This document shows, in pieces, positions 1 through 6,941 of a stretch of DNA of 64,000 nucleotides (positions are counted from its first letter, which is position 1; every line of letters starts with the position of its first letter). Made by a program: the position numbers and the translations under genes. Source of the DNA: Silvania hatchlandensis (lineage in GTDB: Bacteria > Pseudomonadota > Gammaproteobacteria > Enterobacterales > Enterobacteriaceae); the NCBI RefSeq assembly GCF_025564065.1, contig NZ_JAMGZK010000050.1, positions 140,354 to 204,353 of the forward strand, read 5' to 3'. The notes below the pieces were generated by a model. It did no database searches and had not been told where the DNA came from. It saw only the letters and a program-made list of their open reading frames with translations.

Positions 1-1368
1 GACGGTCTCTTTCAGCACGTTCCACACCAGCTCGTTATAGATGTAGGCATAGTGGTTGTGCATTTTCTGCGGATCGCTGCCGTCATGCCACACCACGTCC
101 GTCGGGATGCGCTCGCCGAAGTCGGTCTTGAAGCAATCGACGCCGATATCCACCAGGCCTTTCAGCTTGTCGGCATACCATGCACAGGCTTCCGGATTGG
201 TGAAGTCGTAGATCGCCAGCCCGGGCTGCCATTTATCCCACTGCCACAGCGAGCCATCCGGACGTTTCAGCAGATAGCCCTTCTCTTTCAGCTCTTTGAA
301 GATCGGGGATTTCTGCCCGATGTACGGGTTGATCCACACGCAGACCTTCAGCCCTTTCGATTTAAGGCGGCGGATCATCCCTTCCGGATCCGGGAAGGTC
401 ACCGGGTCCCATTCAAAATCGCACCACTGGAAGGCCTTCATCCAGAAGCAGTCGAAGTGGAAGACGTGCAGCGGCAGGTCGCGCTCGGCCATGCCGTCGA
501 TAAAGCTGTTGACCGTCGCTTCATCGTAATTGGTGGTAAACGAGGTGGTGAGCCACAGGCCGAATGACCACGCCGGTGGCAGCGCCGGACGCCCGGTAAA
601 TTGCGTATAGCGGTTGAGCACCTCTTTCGGCGTTGGGCCGTCGATGACGAAATATTCCAGATACTCGCCTTCGACGCTGAACTGCACCTTGGAGACTTTC
701 TCGGAGCCGATTTCGAACGAGACGTTTTCCGGGTGGTTCACCAGCACGCCGTAGCCGCGGTTGGTGAGGTAGAACGGGATATTTTTGTAGGACTGCTCGG
801 TGCTGGTGCCGCCGTCGCGGTTCCAGGTTTCGACCGTCTGACCGTTGCGCACCAGAGCGGTAAAGCGCTCGCCCAGGCCGTAGACCGTTTCGCCCACGCC
901 CAGATCCAGCCGCTCGAACATATAGTTGCGATCGCTGTTGCCGTCCTGCACGTAGCCGTTGTTTTTCAGCTGGCTGCCGGTGATGCGCTGGCCACCCCTG
1001 AGGAAATCCAGCGCCCAGAACTCGCCCTTAGTAACGCGAACGCTGACGTTGCCGCTTTTCAGTTCGGCAAATTCGGCGTTGTTTTCAATCTGCACCTTCA
1101 CATCTTTCAGGACATTAAGTGGATAATGCGGGCCGTTATCCACCCCACCCTGGAAGTGCTCGATGCGCACACCGACAATGCCTTCCTGCGGCGCAAACAG
1201 GCGCACCGTGAACATTAAGGTGTCCAGCTGCCCGGCGCGCTCGCGCACGTCGCGCGGCGCCACATACACCACCAGGTCGTTACCCTGCTGTTCCACCTCG
1301 AATACCTGAACCGGCGAAATCACATTCATACCCGGTTGAATAAGCCAGTTTCCATCACTGATTTTCAT
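1..1368 (-). CDS. yicI: Alpha-xylosidase YicI (GH31), C-terminus cut by window edge
   Basis: GH31 alpha-xylosidase that releases alpha-linked xylose from xylosides in the cytoplasm. The reading frame enters from the left edge, and 456 N-terminal residues of about 772 in E. coli YicI are present. The start is the ATG at 1366-1368 ([13 protein letters not shown]), preceded by GAGG. The catalytic nucleophile lies in FKTDFGE; its aspartate is residue 416, the same number as in the characterised E. coli enzyme. The acid/base aspartate lies outside the window. The gene starts 12 bases after the yicJ stop, so the two form a transporter-hydrolase operon. Identity is from recalled family sequence and is very firm. 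Confidence 0.96.
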   Translation of the reverse strand, partial: MKISDGNWLIQPGMNVISPVQVFEVEQQGNDLVVYVAPRDVRERAGQLDTLMFTVRLFAPQEGIVGVRIEHFQGGVDNGPHYPLNVLKDVKVQIENNAEFAELKSGNVSVRVTKGEFWALDFLRGGQRITGSQLKNNGYVQDGNSDRNYMFERLDLGVGETVYGLGERFTALVRNGQTVETWNRDGGTSTEQSYKNIPFYLTNRGYGVLVNHPENVSFEIGSEKVSKVQFSVEGEYLEYFVIDGPTPKEVLNRYTQFTGRPALPPAWSFGLWLTTSFTTNYDEATVNSFIDGMAERDLPLHVFHFDCFWMKAFQWCDFEWDPVTFPDPEGMIRRLKSKGLKVCVWINPYIGQKSPIFKELKEKGYLLKRPDGSLWQWDKWQPGLAIYDFTNPEACAWYADKLKGLVDIGVDCFKTDFGERIPTDVVWHDGSDPQKMHNHYAYIYNELVWNVLKETV

Positions 1369-1380
1369 GCTTACATCCTC

Positions 1381-2775
1381 TTAGTTCTGTAATTCTTTGC
1401 TGACCGGCAGCGTGTTGAAGTCCTGCTGATTTCGGCGTGCGCCCTGCGCCAGATCGTCCATGATTTTGAGCAGGAACGGCGTTTTCAGGCTGTAGAAGCG
1501 TTTGGCGATAATCGCGCTCAGCAGGTAGCACGCGGCCGGAACCAGCGTAAACAGGGCAATGATGATGCTGATGGTGGCGCTATTCTGGGTTTTGGCTGCA
1601 GCATCGTACCCGCCGCCTGCCAGCATCCAGCCAATGAGTGCCCCGCCGATCGCCAGGCCCAGCTTGAGCACGAACAGCGTGCCCGCGAAGCTGATGCCAG
1701 TCAGGCGTTTGCCATTGGTCCATTCGCCGTAGTCGACGGTATCGGACATCATCACCCACTGGATCGGCGTCACCAGCTGGTGCAGGACGCCAATCACAAA
1801 GATAAAGCCGAACATGGTGATGCTGGCCTGCATCGGGACGAAGAACATCGCCACGCTCGCCACCGCCAGCAGGGCGTTGGTCCACCAGAAGACGCTGACT
1901 TTGCACTTCCAGTCGGTGAGCGGTTTGGCCAGCGCCGAGCCAATCAGGTTGCCGACGCAGTAGGTGGTGAGGAAGGCGACGAACAGCTCCGGCGAGCCGA
2001 GGATCCAGGTGACGTAATACATCATCGCGCCGCCGCGCACGCAGACCGCGAGGATATTGAGGATGGTGAGCAGCCCGACGATGCGCCACTGGTCGTTTTG
2101 CCAGATATCGCGCAGATCTTCGCGCATGCCCGACGTGCTCGGCGGCACCTGGATGCGCTCTTTGGTGGTGAAGAAGCAGAACGCCAGCATCAGGAACGCC
2201 ACCACCGACAGCACCGCGATGCCGCCCTGGAAGCCAAACGCTTTATCGTCGCCGCCAATCAGATTCACCAGCGGCATCATCAGCACCGTCGAGAGCATGC
2301 CGCCCGCGGTCGCCAGCACAAAGCGCCAGGACTGCAGGGAGATGCGCTGCGTCGGGTCGTTGGTGATCACTCCGCCCAGCGCGCAGTACGGGATATTGAC
2401 CACGGTATACAGCAGGGTCAGCAGGGTGTAGGTGACGGCGGCGTAGATCATTTTGCCGTTCAGGCTGAGGTCTGGCGTGGTGTAGGCCAGCACGCAGACC
2501 AGGCCGAACGGGATCGCCCCAAACAAAATCCACGGCCGGAACTTACCCCAGCGGCTGCGGGTCCGGTCGGCCAGTAGGCCCATGCACGGGTCGGAGATAG
2601 CATCCAGCGCACGCGCCAGCAGGAACATGGTGCCGACAAACCCGGCGGGAATGCCGAAGATATCGGTGTAAAAAAACATCATGTACAACATAACGTTATC
2701 GAAAATGATGTGACTGGCAGCGTCACCCATGCCGTAACCAATTTTCTCTTTGACGGATAAGACTTCACTTTTCAT
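1381..2775 (-). CDS. yicJ: Xyloside symporter YicJ (GPH family)
   Basis: Cation-sugar symporter of the glycoside-pentoside-hexuronide family, inner membrane, predicted to import the xylosides cut by YicI. It has 464 residues with about 12 hydrophobic segments. The N-terminus carries the family signature REKIGYGMGDAAS-like block (here KEKIGYGMGDAASH) and a following DPCMGLLADRTRSRWGKFRPW loop typical of GPH proteins. It is first gene of the yicJI operon. The 285-bp upstream region up to selC must hold its promoter; no clear hexamers could be assigned. A paralogue of the same family is encoded at 5563-6924. Confidence 0.95.
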   Translation of the reverse strand: MKSEVLSVKEKIGYGMGDAASHIIFDNVMLYMMFFYTDIFGIPAGFVGTMFLLARALDAISDPCMGLLADRTRSRWGKFRPWILFGAIPFGLVCVLAYTTPDLSLNGKMIYAAVTYTLLTLLYTVVNIPYCALGGVITNDPTQRISLQSWRFVLATAGGMLSTVLMMPLVNLIGGDDKAFGFQGGIAVLSVVAFLMLAFCFFTTKERIQVPPSTSGMREDLRDIWQNDQWRIVGLLTILNILAVCVRGGAMMYYVTWILGSPELFVAFLTTYCVGNLIGSALAKPLTDWKCKVSVFWWTNALLAVASVAMFFVPMQASITMFGFIFVIGVLHQLVTPIQWVMMSDTVDYGEWTNGKRLTGISFAGTLFVLKLGLAIGGALIGWMLAGGGYDAAAKTQNSATISIIIALFTLVPAACYLLSAIIAKRFYSLKTPFLLKIMDDLAQGARRNQQDFNTLPVSKELQN

Positions 2776-2999
2776 GGCTGTTCCTGCGCCCGAAATGGGC
2801 TCTGAGACCGGTTACAGGTTTTGTAAACGATCCCCTTCCCGTCAGGTATTCCGTTTTCTGGTTACGTTTTTACGATTCTTGTTTTTTGTGATCGCGGTAA
2901 AACTGCTGACACCAAAAATGTAACATGAGGATTTCGTTGAGATTTATCGTCTAAAGGTAAGGCAGGTCAAAAAAGGGGAAGAAATAAGTGAGCGAAAGA

Positions 3000-3029
3000 T
3001 TGGGGTAAATGATTGAAAGTAGATATAAT
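3000..3029 (+). promoter_or_regulatory. selC promoter
   Basis: TTGGGG (3000-3005) and a perfect TATAAT (3024-3029) are 18 bases apart, followed by a GC-rich CGCCCCGCC discriminator just before the tRNA. That layout is typical of stable-RNA promoters under stringent control. Confidence 0.7.
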
Positions 3030-3060
3030 GCGCCCCGCCTCCATGTAGCAATCGAGGCGC

Positions 3061-3155
3061 GGAAGATCGTCATCTCCGGTGAGGTGGCTGGACTTCAAAT
3101 CCAGTTGGGGCCGCCAGCGGTCCTGGGCAGGTTCGACTCCTGTGATCTTCCGCCA
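3061..3155 (+). tRNA. selC: tRNA-Sec (anticodon TCA)
   Basis: A 95-base tRNA gene with the long variable arm and extended acceptor/T domain of selenocysteine tRNA, encoded CCA end (3153-3155) and anticodon TCA at 3095-3097. It differs from recalled E. coli selC at only a few positions. It reads UGA as selenocysteine in formate dehydrogenase and similar mRNAs. selC is a classic integration site for islands in enterobacteria; here the base composition drops sharply 6 bases after the CCA end. No integrase and no second copy of the selC 3' end were seen in the window. Confidence 0.98.
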
Positions 3156-3160
3156 GTTTT

Positions 3161-4372
3161 TTACTTTTTCTCGCGAACTTTTTTATAGTATGAAATAGAT
3201 TCATTTAGCCAATTTGGTTGTGCTAGATTTTTAATTACCCATTGTATAAATTTTTCTGAATATCGATGTCGATTATCAATAGTATAATACATATCTGAGC
3301 TCTTTGTTTTTTGTACGTTATGTTTTTTAATAATAGCTGAGAATGAATATGTGGTTATCCTAACATCGCTTTGCAACTCATTGACTCTCTTGATTGCAGA
3401 GCCTTGATAATAAGGATGGGTAATATCGGGATCACGAGTCTCTCTGATAATAATTGCATTACTCCCGCTATTACCCATACCTAAGGATAGATCGCTTTCT
3501 TTTTCATTTTTCGTTAAGATGAGCCTATAATCTACAGCTATGCTAAATGAATTGGAATTTTGCTCTTTATCTGTGCTATGAAACCGAGCCAAAAATTCTT
3601 TTGCAATATGAGCCGTCATCTCTCCATAATTTTCTTTTATCGTAGCGATATCACTTCTAGGTCCATCCACGACAAGGCTTAACATTCCTACACTCTGCCC
3701 TGCTAACGGTGAAGCTCCGGTTTCATTCAAATATCTCTGTTGATAATTTAAAACATTGGCTTGAAAAAGGCGTGATAGCTCAGGTTGTAGCTCAGGAAGA
3801 AGGAGATGTATGGCCCCATCTCGCAGTTCGATCAATGTATCAAGATTCTTTTTAACGGGATCATTTTGTTGCAACCGTCTATTAATTGCTTCAGAAATGC
3901 ATATAGAATATCCATTCTTTTTAAAGACTGAATCTATACCTACAGACTTTATCATTTCTGCTTTTAACAAAAGCTCCCATGCATTTACCGATAAAATACA
4001 AAATGCTTCTACCCGGTTACCTAAGCTAGGTCTATTATACACTTCCAAAGATAATATAAATGCATCTAAACTTCTCCTCAGAAGAGATTTATATATCTTC
4101 ATATCTGGAGTAAGTATTTTAGCTTTTAACGACTGGGACATTAATAATATAAAATCATCATTTGAGAGTTTATGAATCCCCTCGCACCTCCATATTTTCC
4201 CATCAACGCTATGTACATACTGACCATTCAACTTCTCATTTATGTATTTTCTAATACTATTTTCACTATACCCAGTTTCATTTGCCAAATCTAGCGCAGT
4301 AAAGATTGTTTTATTATTATCATGTTTCCTAAGAGCATCTAATAATTTACGTTGATTGGCTGTGCGTGTCAT
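3161..4372 (-). CDS. DUF3644-type protein with HEPN-like RX4H motif (candidate RNase toxin)
   Basis: 403 residues. Residues about 5-60 look like a winged helix ([20 protein letters not shown]). The centre (about 90-200) matches what I recall of DUF3644: [13 protein letters not shown] and [10 protein letters not shown]. The latter gives R184-X4-H189, the catalytic signature of HEPN ribonucleases. The C-terminal 200 residues are unrecognised. The gene is clearly AT-rich compared with flanking genes, sits directly behind selC, and lies 50 bases downstream of a ribbon-helix-helix gene in the same direction. A 13-bp palindrome precedes its start. Seen: motif, composition, position. Known: HEPN proteins serve in toxin-antitoxin and phage abortive infection. 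Inferred: an RNA-cutting defence or addiction toxin. Confidence 0.7.
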   Translation of the reverse strand: MTRTANQRKLLDALRKHDNNKTIFTALDLANETGYSENSIRKYINEKLNGQYVHSVDGKIWRCEGIHKLSNDDFILLMSQSLKAKILTPDMKIYKSLLRRSLDAFILSLEVYNRPSLGNRVEAFCILSVNAWELLLKAEMIKSVGIDSVFKKNGYSICISEAINRRLQQNDPVKKNLDTLIELRDGAIHLLLPELQPELSRLFQANVLNYQQRYLNETGASPLAGQSVGMLSLVVDGPRSDIATIKENYGEMTAHIAKEFLARFHSTDKEQNSNSFSIAVDYRLILTKNEKESDLSLGMGNSGSNAIIIRETRDPDITHPYYQGSAIKRVNELQSDVRITTYSFSAIIKKHNVQKTKSSDMYYTIDNRHRYSEKFIQWVIKNLAQPNWLNESISYYKKVREKK

Positions 4373-4388
4373 AGTAAATTCCTTTTTA

Positions 4389-4401
4389 ATTGCTGAGCAA
4401 T
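4389..4401. promoter_or_regulatory. Palindrome upstream of the DUF3644 gene
   Basis: ATTGCT-G-AGCAAT, perfect 6-bp arms around one base, lies 17 bases before the start codon of the DUF3644 gene, between it and the upstream RHH gene. It may be an operator, or a small hairpin tuning translation of the downstream gene. Confidence 0.4.
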
Positions 4402-4422
4402 TTATTTAAAATTTGACCTTAA

Positions 4423-4614
4423 TCACCCTTTAGGTTCTAAACCTTTTTGCCTTAAAGCCGCCCTCGCCAGTTCCTTCAACCAGCTGGCGAGACTCACCCC
4501 TTCTTCCGCTGCCACAGCATCCAGTTGTTCCTTCAATGCCGGATCAATACGCATTTTAAACTGCGGAGATTGTCCGCCGCCTTTAGGTTTTTTTTCGCGC
4601 GCTATGATTGACAT
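4423..4614 (-). CDS. Ribbon-helix-helix (Arc/HicB-like) small protein, candidate antitoxin
   Basis: 63 residues. A basic, glycine-rich N-terminus is followed by PQFKMRIDPALKEQLDAVAAEEG and SLASWLKELARAALRQ, a beta strand plus two helices as in Arc/MetJ-type DNA-binding dimers. Start ATG 4612-4614 with AGGTGG upstream on the minus strand. It precedes the DUF3644 gene by 50 bases in the same direction, the antitoxin-first order usual in toxin-antitoxin operons, and is divergent from symE. The intergenic region carries repeated palindromic sites that would fit an RHH autorepressor. Its role as the partner of the HEPN-like protein is inference from order alone; it could instead regulate symE. Confidence 0.65.
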   Translation of the reverse strand: MSIIAREKKPKGGGQSPQFKMRIDPALKEQLDAVAAEEGVSLASWLKELARAALRQKGLEPKG

Positions 4615-4668
4615 GGGGCCACCTATCCATCTAATCTGAACTCTTATAGGAGGCCACCTAAACCTCCT
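4612..4668. promoter_or_regulatory. Candidate RHH operator sites between RHH gene and symE
   Basis: GGCCACCTA occurs twice (4617-4625 and 4652-4660), 35 bases apart. The second copy is part of TAGGAGGCCACCTA (4647-4660), a near-palindrome with only the two bases flanking GGCC mismatched. A further inverted pair AGGAGG (4648-4653) / CCTCCT (4663-4668) overlaps it. Tandem short palindromes in front of an RHH gene fit autoregulation. The first copy also supplies the ribosome binding site of the RHH gene, so binding there would block translation initiation sequences as well. Confidence 0.45.
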
Positions 4669-4671
4669 GTA

Positions 4672-4746
4672 CTAGCAACGCTCCATTGTGCTCGAACACA
4701 CCGGAGCGTCTAACCTCACCAACTATCAAGGAGTTGATTATGGCTG
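4672..4746 (-). ncRNA. symR: SymR antisense RNA (antitoxin to symE)
   Basis: Inferred antisense RNA covering the symE ribosome binding site and start codon. A minus-strand -10 TAGAAT lies at 4753-4758 with TTCCGG 18 bases upstream, giving a start near 4746. The 3' part forms a hairpin from arms at 4678-4684 and 4703-4709 (ACGCTCC / GGAGCGT) with an inner GTG/CAC stem. The loop-side sequence GGTGTGTTCGAGCACA closely resembles the 3' hairpin of E. coli SymR as I recall it, which is about 77 nt long. Transcription runs towards the RHH gene, so read-through could reach it. Confidence 0.55.
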
Positions 4747-5030
4747 ATTCGCATTCTACCCCAGACACCACCGCAACCGGAACTGAGCGTACATTAATTG
4801 TGGGATATCGCCCGCACGGTCTTGATCGCAGTACGCCAAACCTGATCCTTTCCGGCAAATGGCTGCGTGCGGCGGGGTTTGATACTGGCGATAAGGTGAC
4901 GATAAAAGTTATGGATGGCTGCATTGTGGTGATGGCGCACAACCCGCATGAGAAGAAGCTTCTGGACGAATTAAAGCAGGCGCAGCAGAAGCTGAAAGGG
5001 ATTGAAGGGGCGCTGGCTCTCGCGTCATGA
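4740..5030 (+). CDS. symE: SymE-family toxin (AbrB fold)
   Basis: 96 residues starting at ATG 4740 (MADSHSTPD), with AAGGAG at 4728-4733; a longer frame from 4686 has no ribosome binding site. The core TLIVGYRP...STPNLILSGKWLRAAGFDTGDKVTIKVMDGCIVVMA is the SymE signature; SymE folds like AbrB antitoxins but behaves as a toxin that lowers RNA and protein synthesis. The C-terminus (HEKKLLDELKQAQQKLKGIEGA) is a charged helix. In E. coli, symE is SOS-induced and silenced by SymR; no LexA box is visible here. A matching antisense RNA is called at 4672-4746. Confidence 0.85.
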   Translation: MADSHSTPDTTATGTERTLIVGYRPHGLDRSTPNLILSGKWLRAAGFDTGDKVTIKVMDGCIVVMAHNPHEKKLLDELKQAQQKLKGIEGALALAS

Positions 5031-5094
5031 TCGGAGATTAAACCAGCAATGAAGAAAATTTTATAAGGCAAATAGCCTACAGCGGCTCCCTGGT

Positions 5095-5300
5095 CCGGCT
5101 GAAAATCGCCGAAGCGTTTCCTGTAGGCCGGGGCGAGGCGCATGGATGCGCCGAGAGGGCGTGACCTACATGGATGTAGGATCGCGCCCGACCCGAAAGC
5201 CGGAAGGAATAAGCTGAGGGTACCGCGCAGCGGCGATTTTCTCTGCCGGGAGCCGGGGTAGCCAGGGGGGAGGCGGTGCACGGTGATCCCCCCTGGCACG
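5095..5300. other. Highly structured GC-rich intergenic element
   Basis: No gene fits this stretch, but it folds strongly. GGCGCAT/ATGCGCC (5137-5152) and CCTACAT/ATGTAGG (5165-5180) are two hairpins with the same ATGGAT tip; the second is extended by GGGCGTGA (5157-5164) pairing with TCGCGCCC (5182-5189) to about 15 pairs. Arms AAAATCGCCG (5102-5111) and CGGCGATTTT (5231-5240) enclose both. GCCAGGGGGG (5261-5270) pairs with CCCCCCTGGC (5288-5297) around a 17-base loop. Could be a structured RNA, a mobile repeat, or the 3' part of the symE locus. I do not recognise the family. Confidence 0.6.
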
Positions 5301-5370
5301 TTCACAGGTGACGCGATTGACAGAGATGTGCAGAACGTAAAGTGAACGGAACCACCACCCCAGCCGCATG

Positions 5371-5412
5371 CTCCCCCTCACCCCCAGCCCTCTCCCTAAA
5401 TGGAGAGGGAGC
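5371..5412 (+). repeat. Dispersed CCCTCTCC-hairpin repeat, copy 1
   Basis: Short palindromic repeat: a CCCTCACCC-like lead followed by CCCTCTCC (5388-5395) pairing with GGAGAGGG (5402-5409) around a 6-base loop. The same unit recurs at 10391-10422, 31881-31913 and 32917-33013, always in intergenic DNA. It is followed by about 150 bases to the transporter gene start in which I see no firm promoter. Confidence 0.75.
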
Positions 5413-5562
5413 CGACCAGCCCACCCCTGTGACCCCCCTCACAACTCCACCTTAAACCCAGCACCACGCAAAAAATCGGAACTCTATAAACAAAGGCTGG
5501 CAAGCCGCCCCCAAGCGCCCCGGTATACTCAGCACGACACCAATCAGAATGAGTACGCCACA

Positions 5563-6924
5563 ATGAAAACGACAGCAATCGCTTCTGACAGTTACGTCAA
5601 AGTCAGCGTTCGAGAAAAGATCGGCTACGGGTTTGGCGATCTGGCCTCCAACCTGTCGTTTGGTTTTGTCTCCCTGTTCCTGCTCTTCTTCTACACCAAT
5701 ATTTATGGCATCAGCGCCGTGCAGGCGAGCCTGATCTTCGTAATTGCCCGCGTGCTGGATGCGCTGTTCAATATCTGCATCGGTTACGTAATTGATAAAA
5801 CCAATACCCGCTACGGCAAGCTGCGCCCTTACTTATTATTTGGTGCCGTTCCGCTGGGGATACTCACCATCCTGTGCTTCAGCACCCTGGGCGAAGAGTT
5901 TAAGTTCTATTACGCGCTCATCTCCTACACCCTTTACTGTCTGGCCTATACGGCGGTTAACACGCCCTATTCCGCGATGACCAACACCCTGACACAGCAT
6001 GAAGGCTCCCGCGCCTCGCTGTCGGTGTACCGCATTGTGCTGGCGATTGTCGGGTACCTGATTGTCTCGACCACCGCCGACCTGCTGATTTCACAGTTTA
6101 CCGACAAGAAGATGGGCTACGTGTTTGCCGTCAGTTGCTTCAGCCTGTTAGCCACCTTCTTCTTCCTTGCCTGCTTTGGCATGACCAAAGAACGCGTTAA
6201 AACCCAGCCGGATCAAAAAGCCCCGACGCTGAAAGAGATGGTCGCGGCGGTGTCCGGCAACCTGCCGTTGATCAACCTCTCGGCGTTCACGGTGTTCTTT
6301 TACATCGCCTACACGGTGTGGATGGCCATCGCGATTTACTTCATCAAATACACGCTCGGCGATGAAAGCTTCACGACAACGTTCTTTTTGATTCAGTCGG
6401 CAGCGTATGTGGCGGGCACCATCGTGTCTGAAAAACTGATCGGCCTGATGGGCAAAAAGTGGATGGTGCAGTTCGCATTGCTGATCGGCATCCTCGGCAT
6501 GCTGTTCCAGTATTTCCTCGCGGGCAGCAACGGCACCCTGATCATGACCGGCGTGTGCCTGTTCAGCATCACCCTGGGGATGGGTTTTGTGGCGATGTGG
6601 TCGATGATTGCCGACACCGTGGAATACGCCGAATGGAAACAGGGCGTGCGCGCCGAAGGCGCTATCTACGGCTTCTTTAACTTCATCACCAAAATCGCGA
6701 TGGCCATCGGCGGTGGCTGCGCCGGGTTGATGCTCGACTATTTTGACTACTCCTCCGAGCATCTCAGCGCCAGCGCGCTCAACGGCATCAACCTGATGAT
6801 GACCCTGTTCCCGGCTCTGATGTTTGCCCTGAGTATGGTGTTCGTCTTCTTCTACACCCTGGATGAAAACACCTACCGCAACATCATCAAAGACATTCAG
6901 TTGCGCAAAGTTAATGCGCAGTAA
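5563..6924 (+). CDS. GPH-family sugar symporter, likely beta-glucoside importer
   Basis: 453 residues from ATG 5563 (MKTTAIASDSYVKVSVREKIGYGFGDLASN). The frame is open further upstream, but GPH proteins begin just before the REKIGYG signature and the extra segment is low-complexity intergenic sequence. It has about 12 membrane segments, the YVIDKTNTRYGKLRPYLLFGAVPLG loop after the third segment, and the conserved IADTVEYAEWKQG motif before the last segments. It lies 17 bases upstream of a cytoplasmic GH3 glucosidase gene, the same symporter-hydrolase pairing as yicJ-yicI at the left end. Substrate (a beta-glucoside or cellobiose-like sugar) is inferred from that neighbour. Confidence 0.85.
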   Translation: MKTTAIASDSYVKVSVREKIGYGFGDLASNLSFGFVSLFLLFFYTNIYGISAVQASLIFVIARVLDALFNICIGYVIDKTNTRYGKLRPYLLFGAVPLGILTILCFSTLGEEFKFYYALISYTLYCLAYTAVNTPYSAMTNTLTQHEGSRASLSVYRIVLAIVGYLIVSTTADLLISQFTDKKMGYVFAVSCFSLLATFFFLACFGMTKERVKTQPDQKAPTLKEMVAAVSGNLPLINLSAFTVFFYIAYTVWMAIAIYFIKYTLGDESFTTTFFLIQSAAYVAGTIVSEKLIGLMGKKWMVQFALLIGILGMLFQYFLAGSNGTLIMTGVCLFSITLGMGFVAMWSMIADTVEYAEWKQGVRAEGAIYGFFNFITKIAMAIGGGCAGLMLDYFDYSSEHLSASALNGINLMMTLFPALMFALSMVFVFFYTLDENTYRNIIKDIQLRKVNAQ

Positions 6925-6941
6925 CACCGCAGGGGAAAAAT

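Noticed and set aside
52..1218. Long plus-strand frames opposite yicI
   Set aside because: Antisense shadows of a high-GC gene; the minus frame is a full GH31 protein with the nucleophile in place.
2880..2910. TGTGATCGCGGTAAAAC as a CRP site for yicJI
   Set aside because: Only the left half matches the consensus; too weak to call.
5166..5381. Small frames inside the structured GC-rich element
   Set aside because: No ribosome binding site, no recognisable domain, and they run through the palindromes and the repeat.
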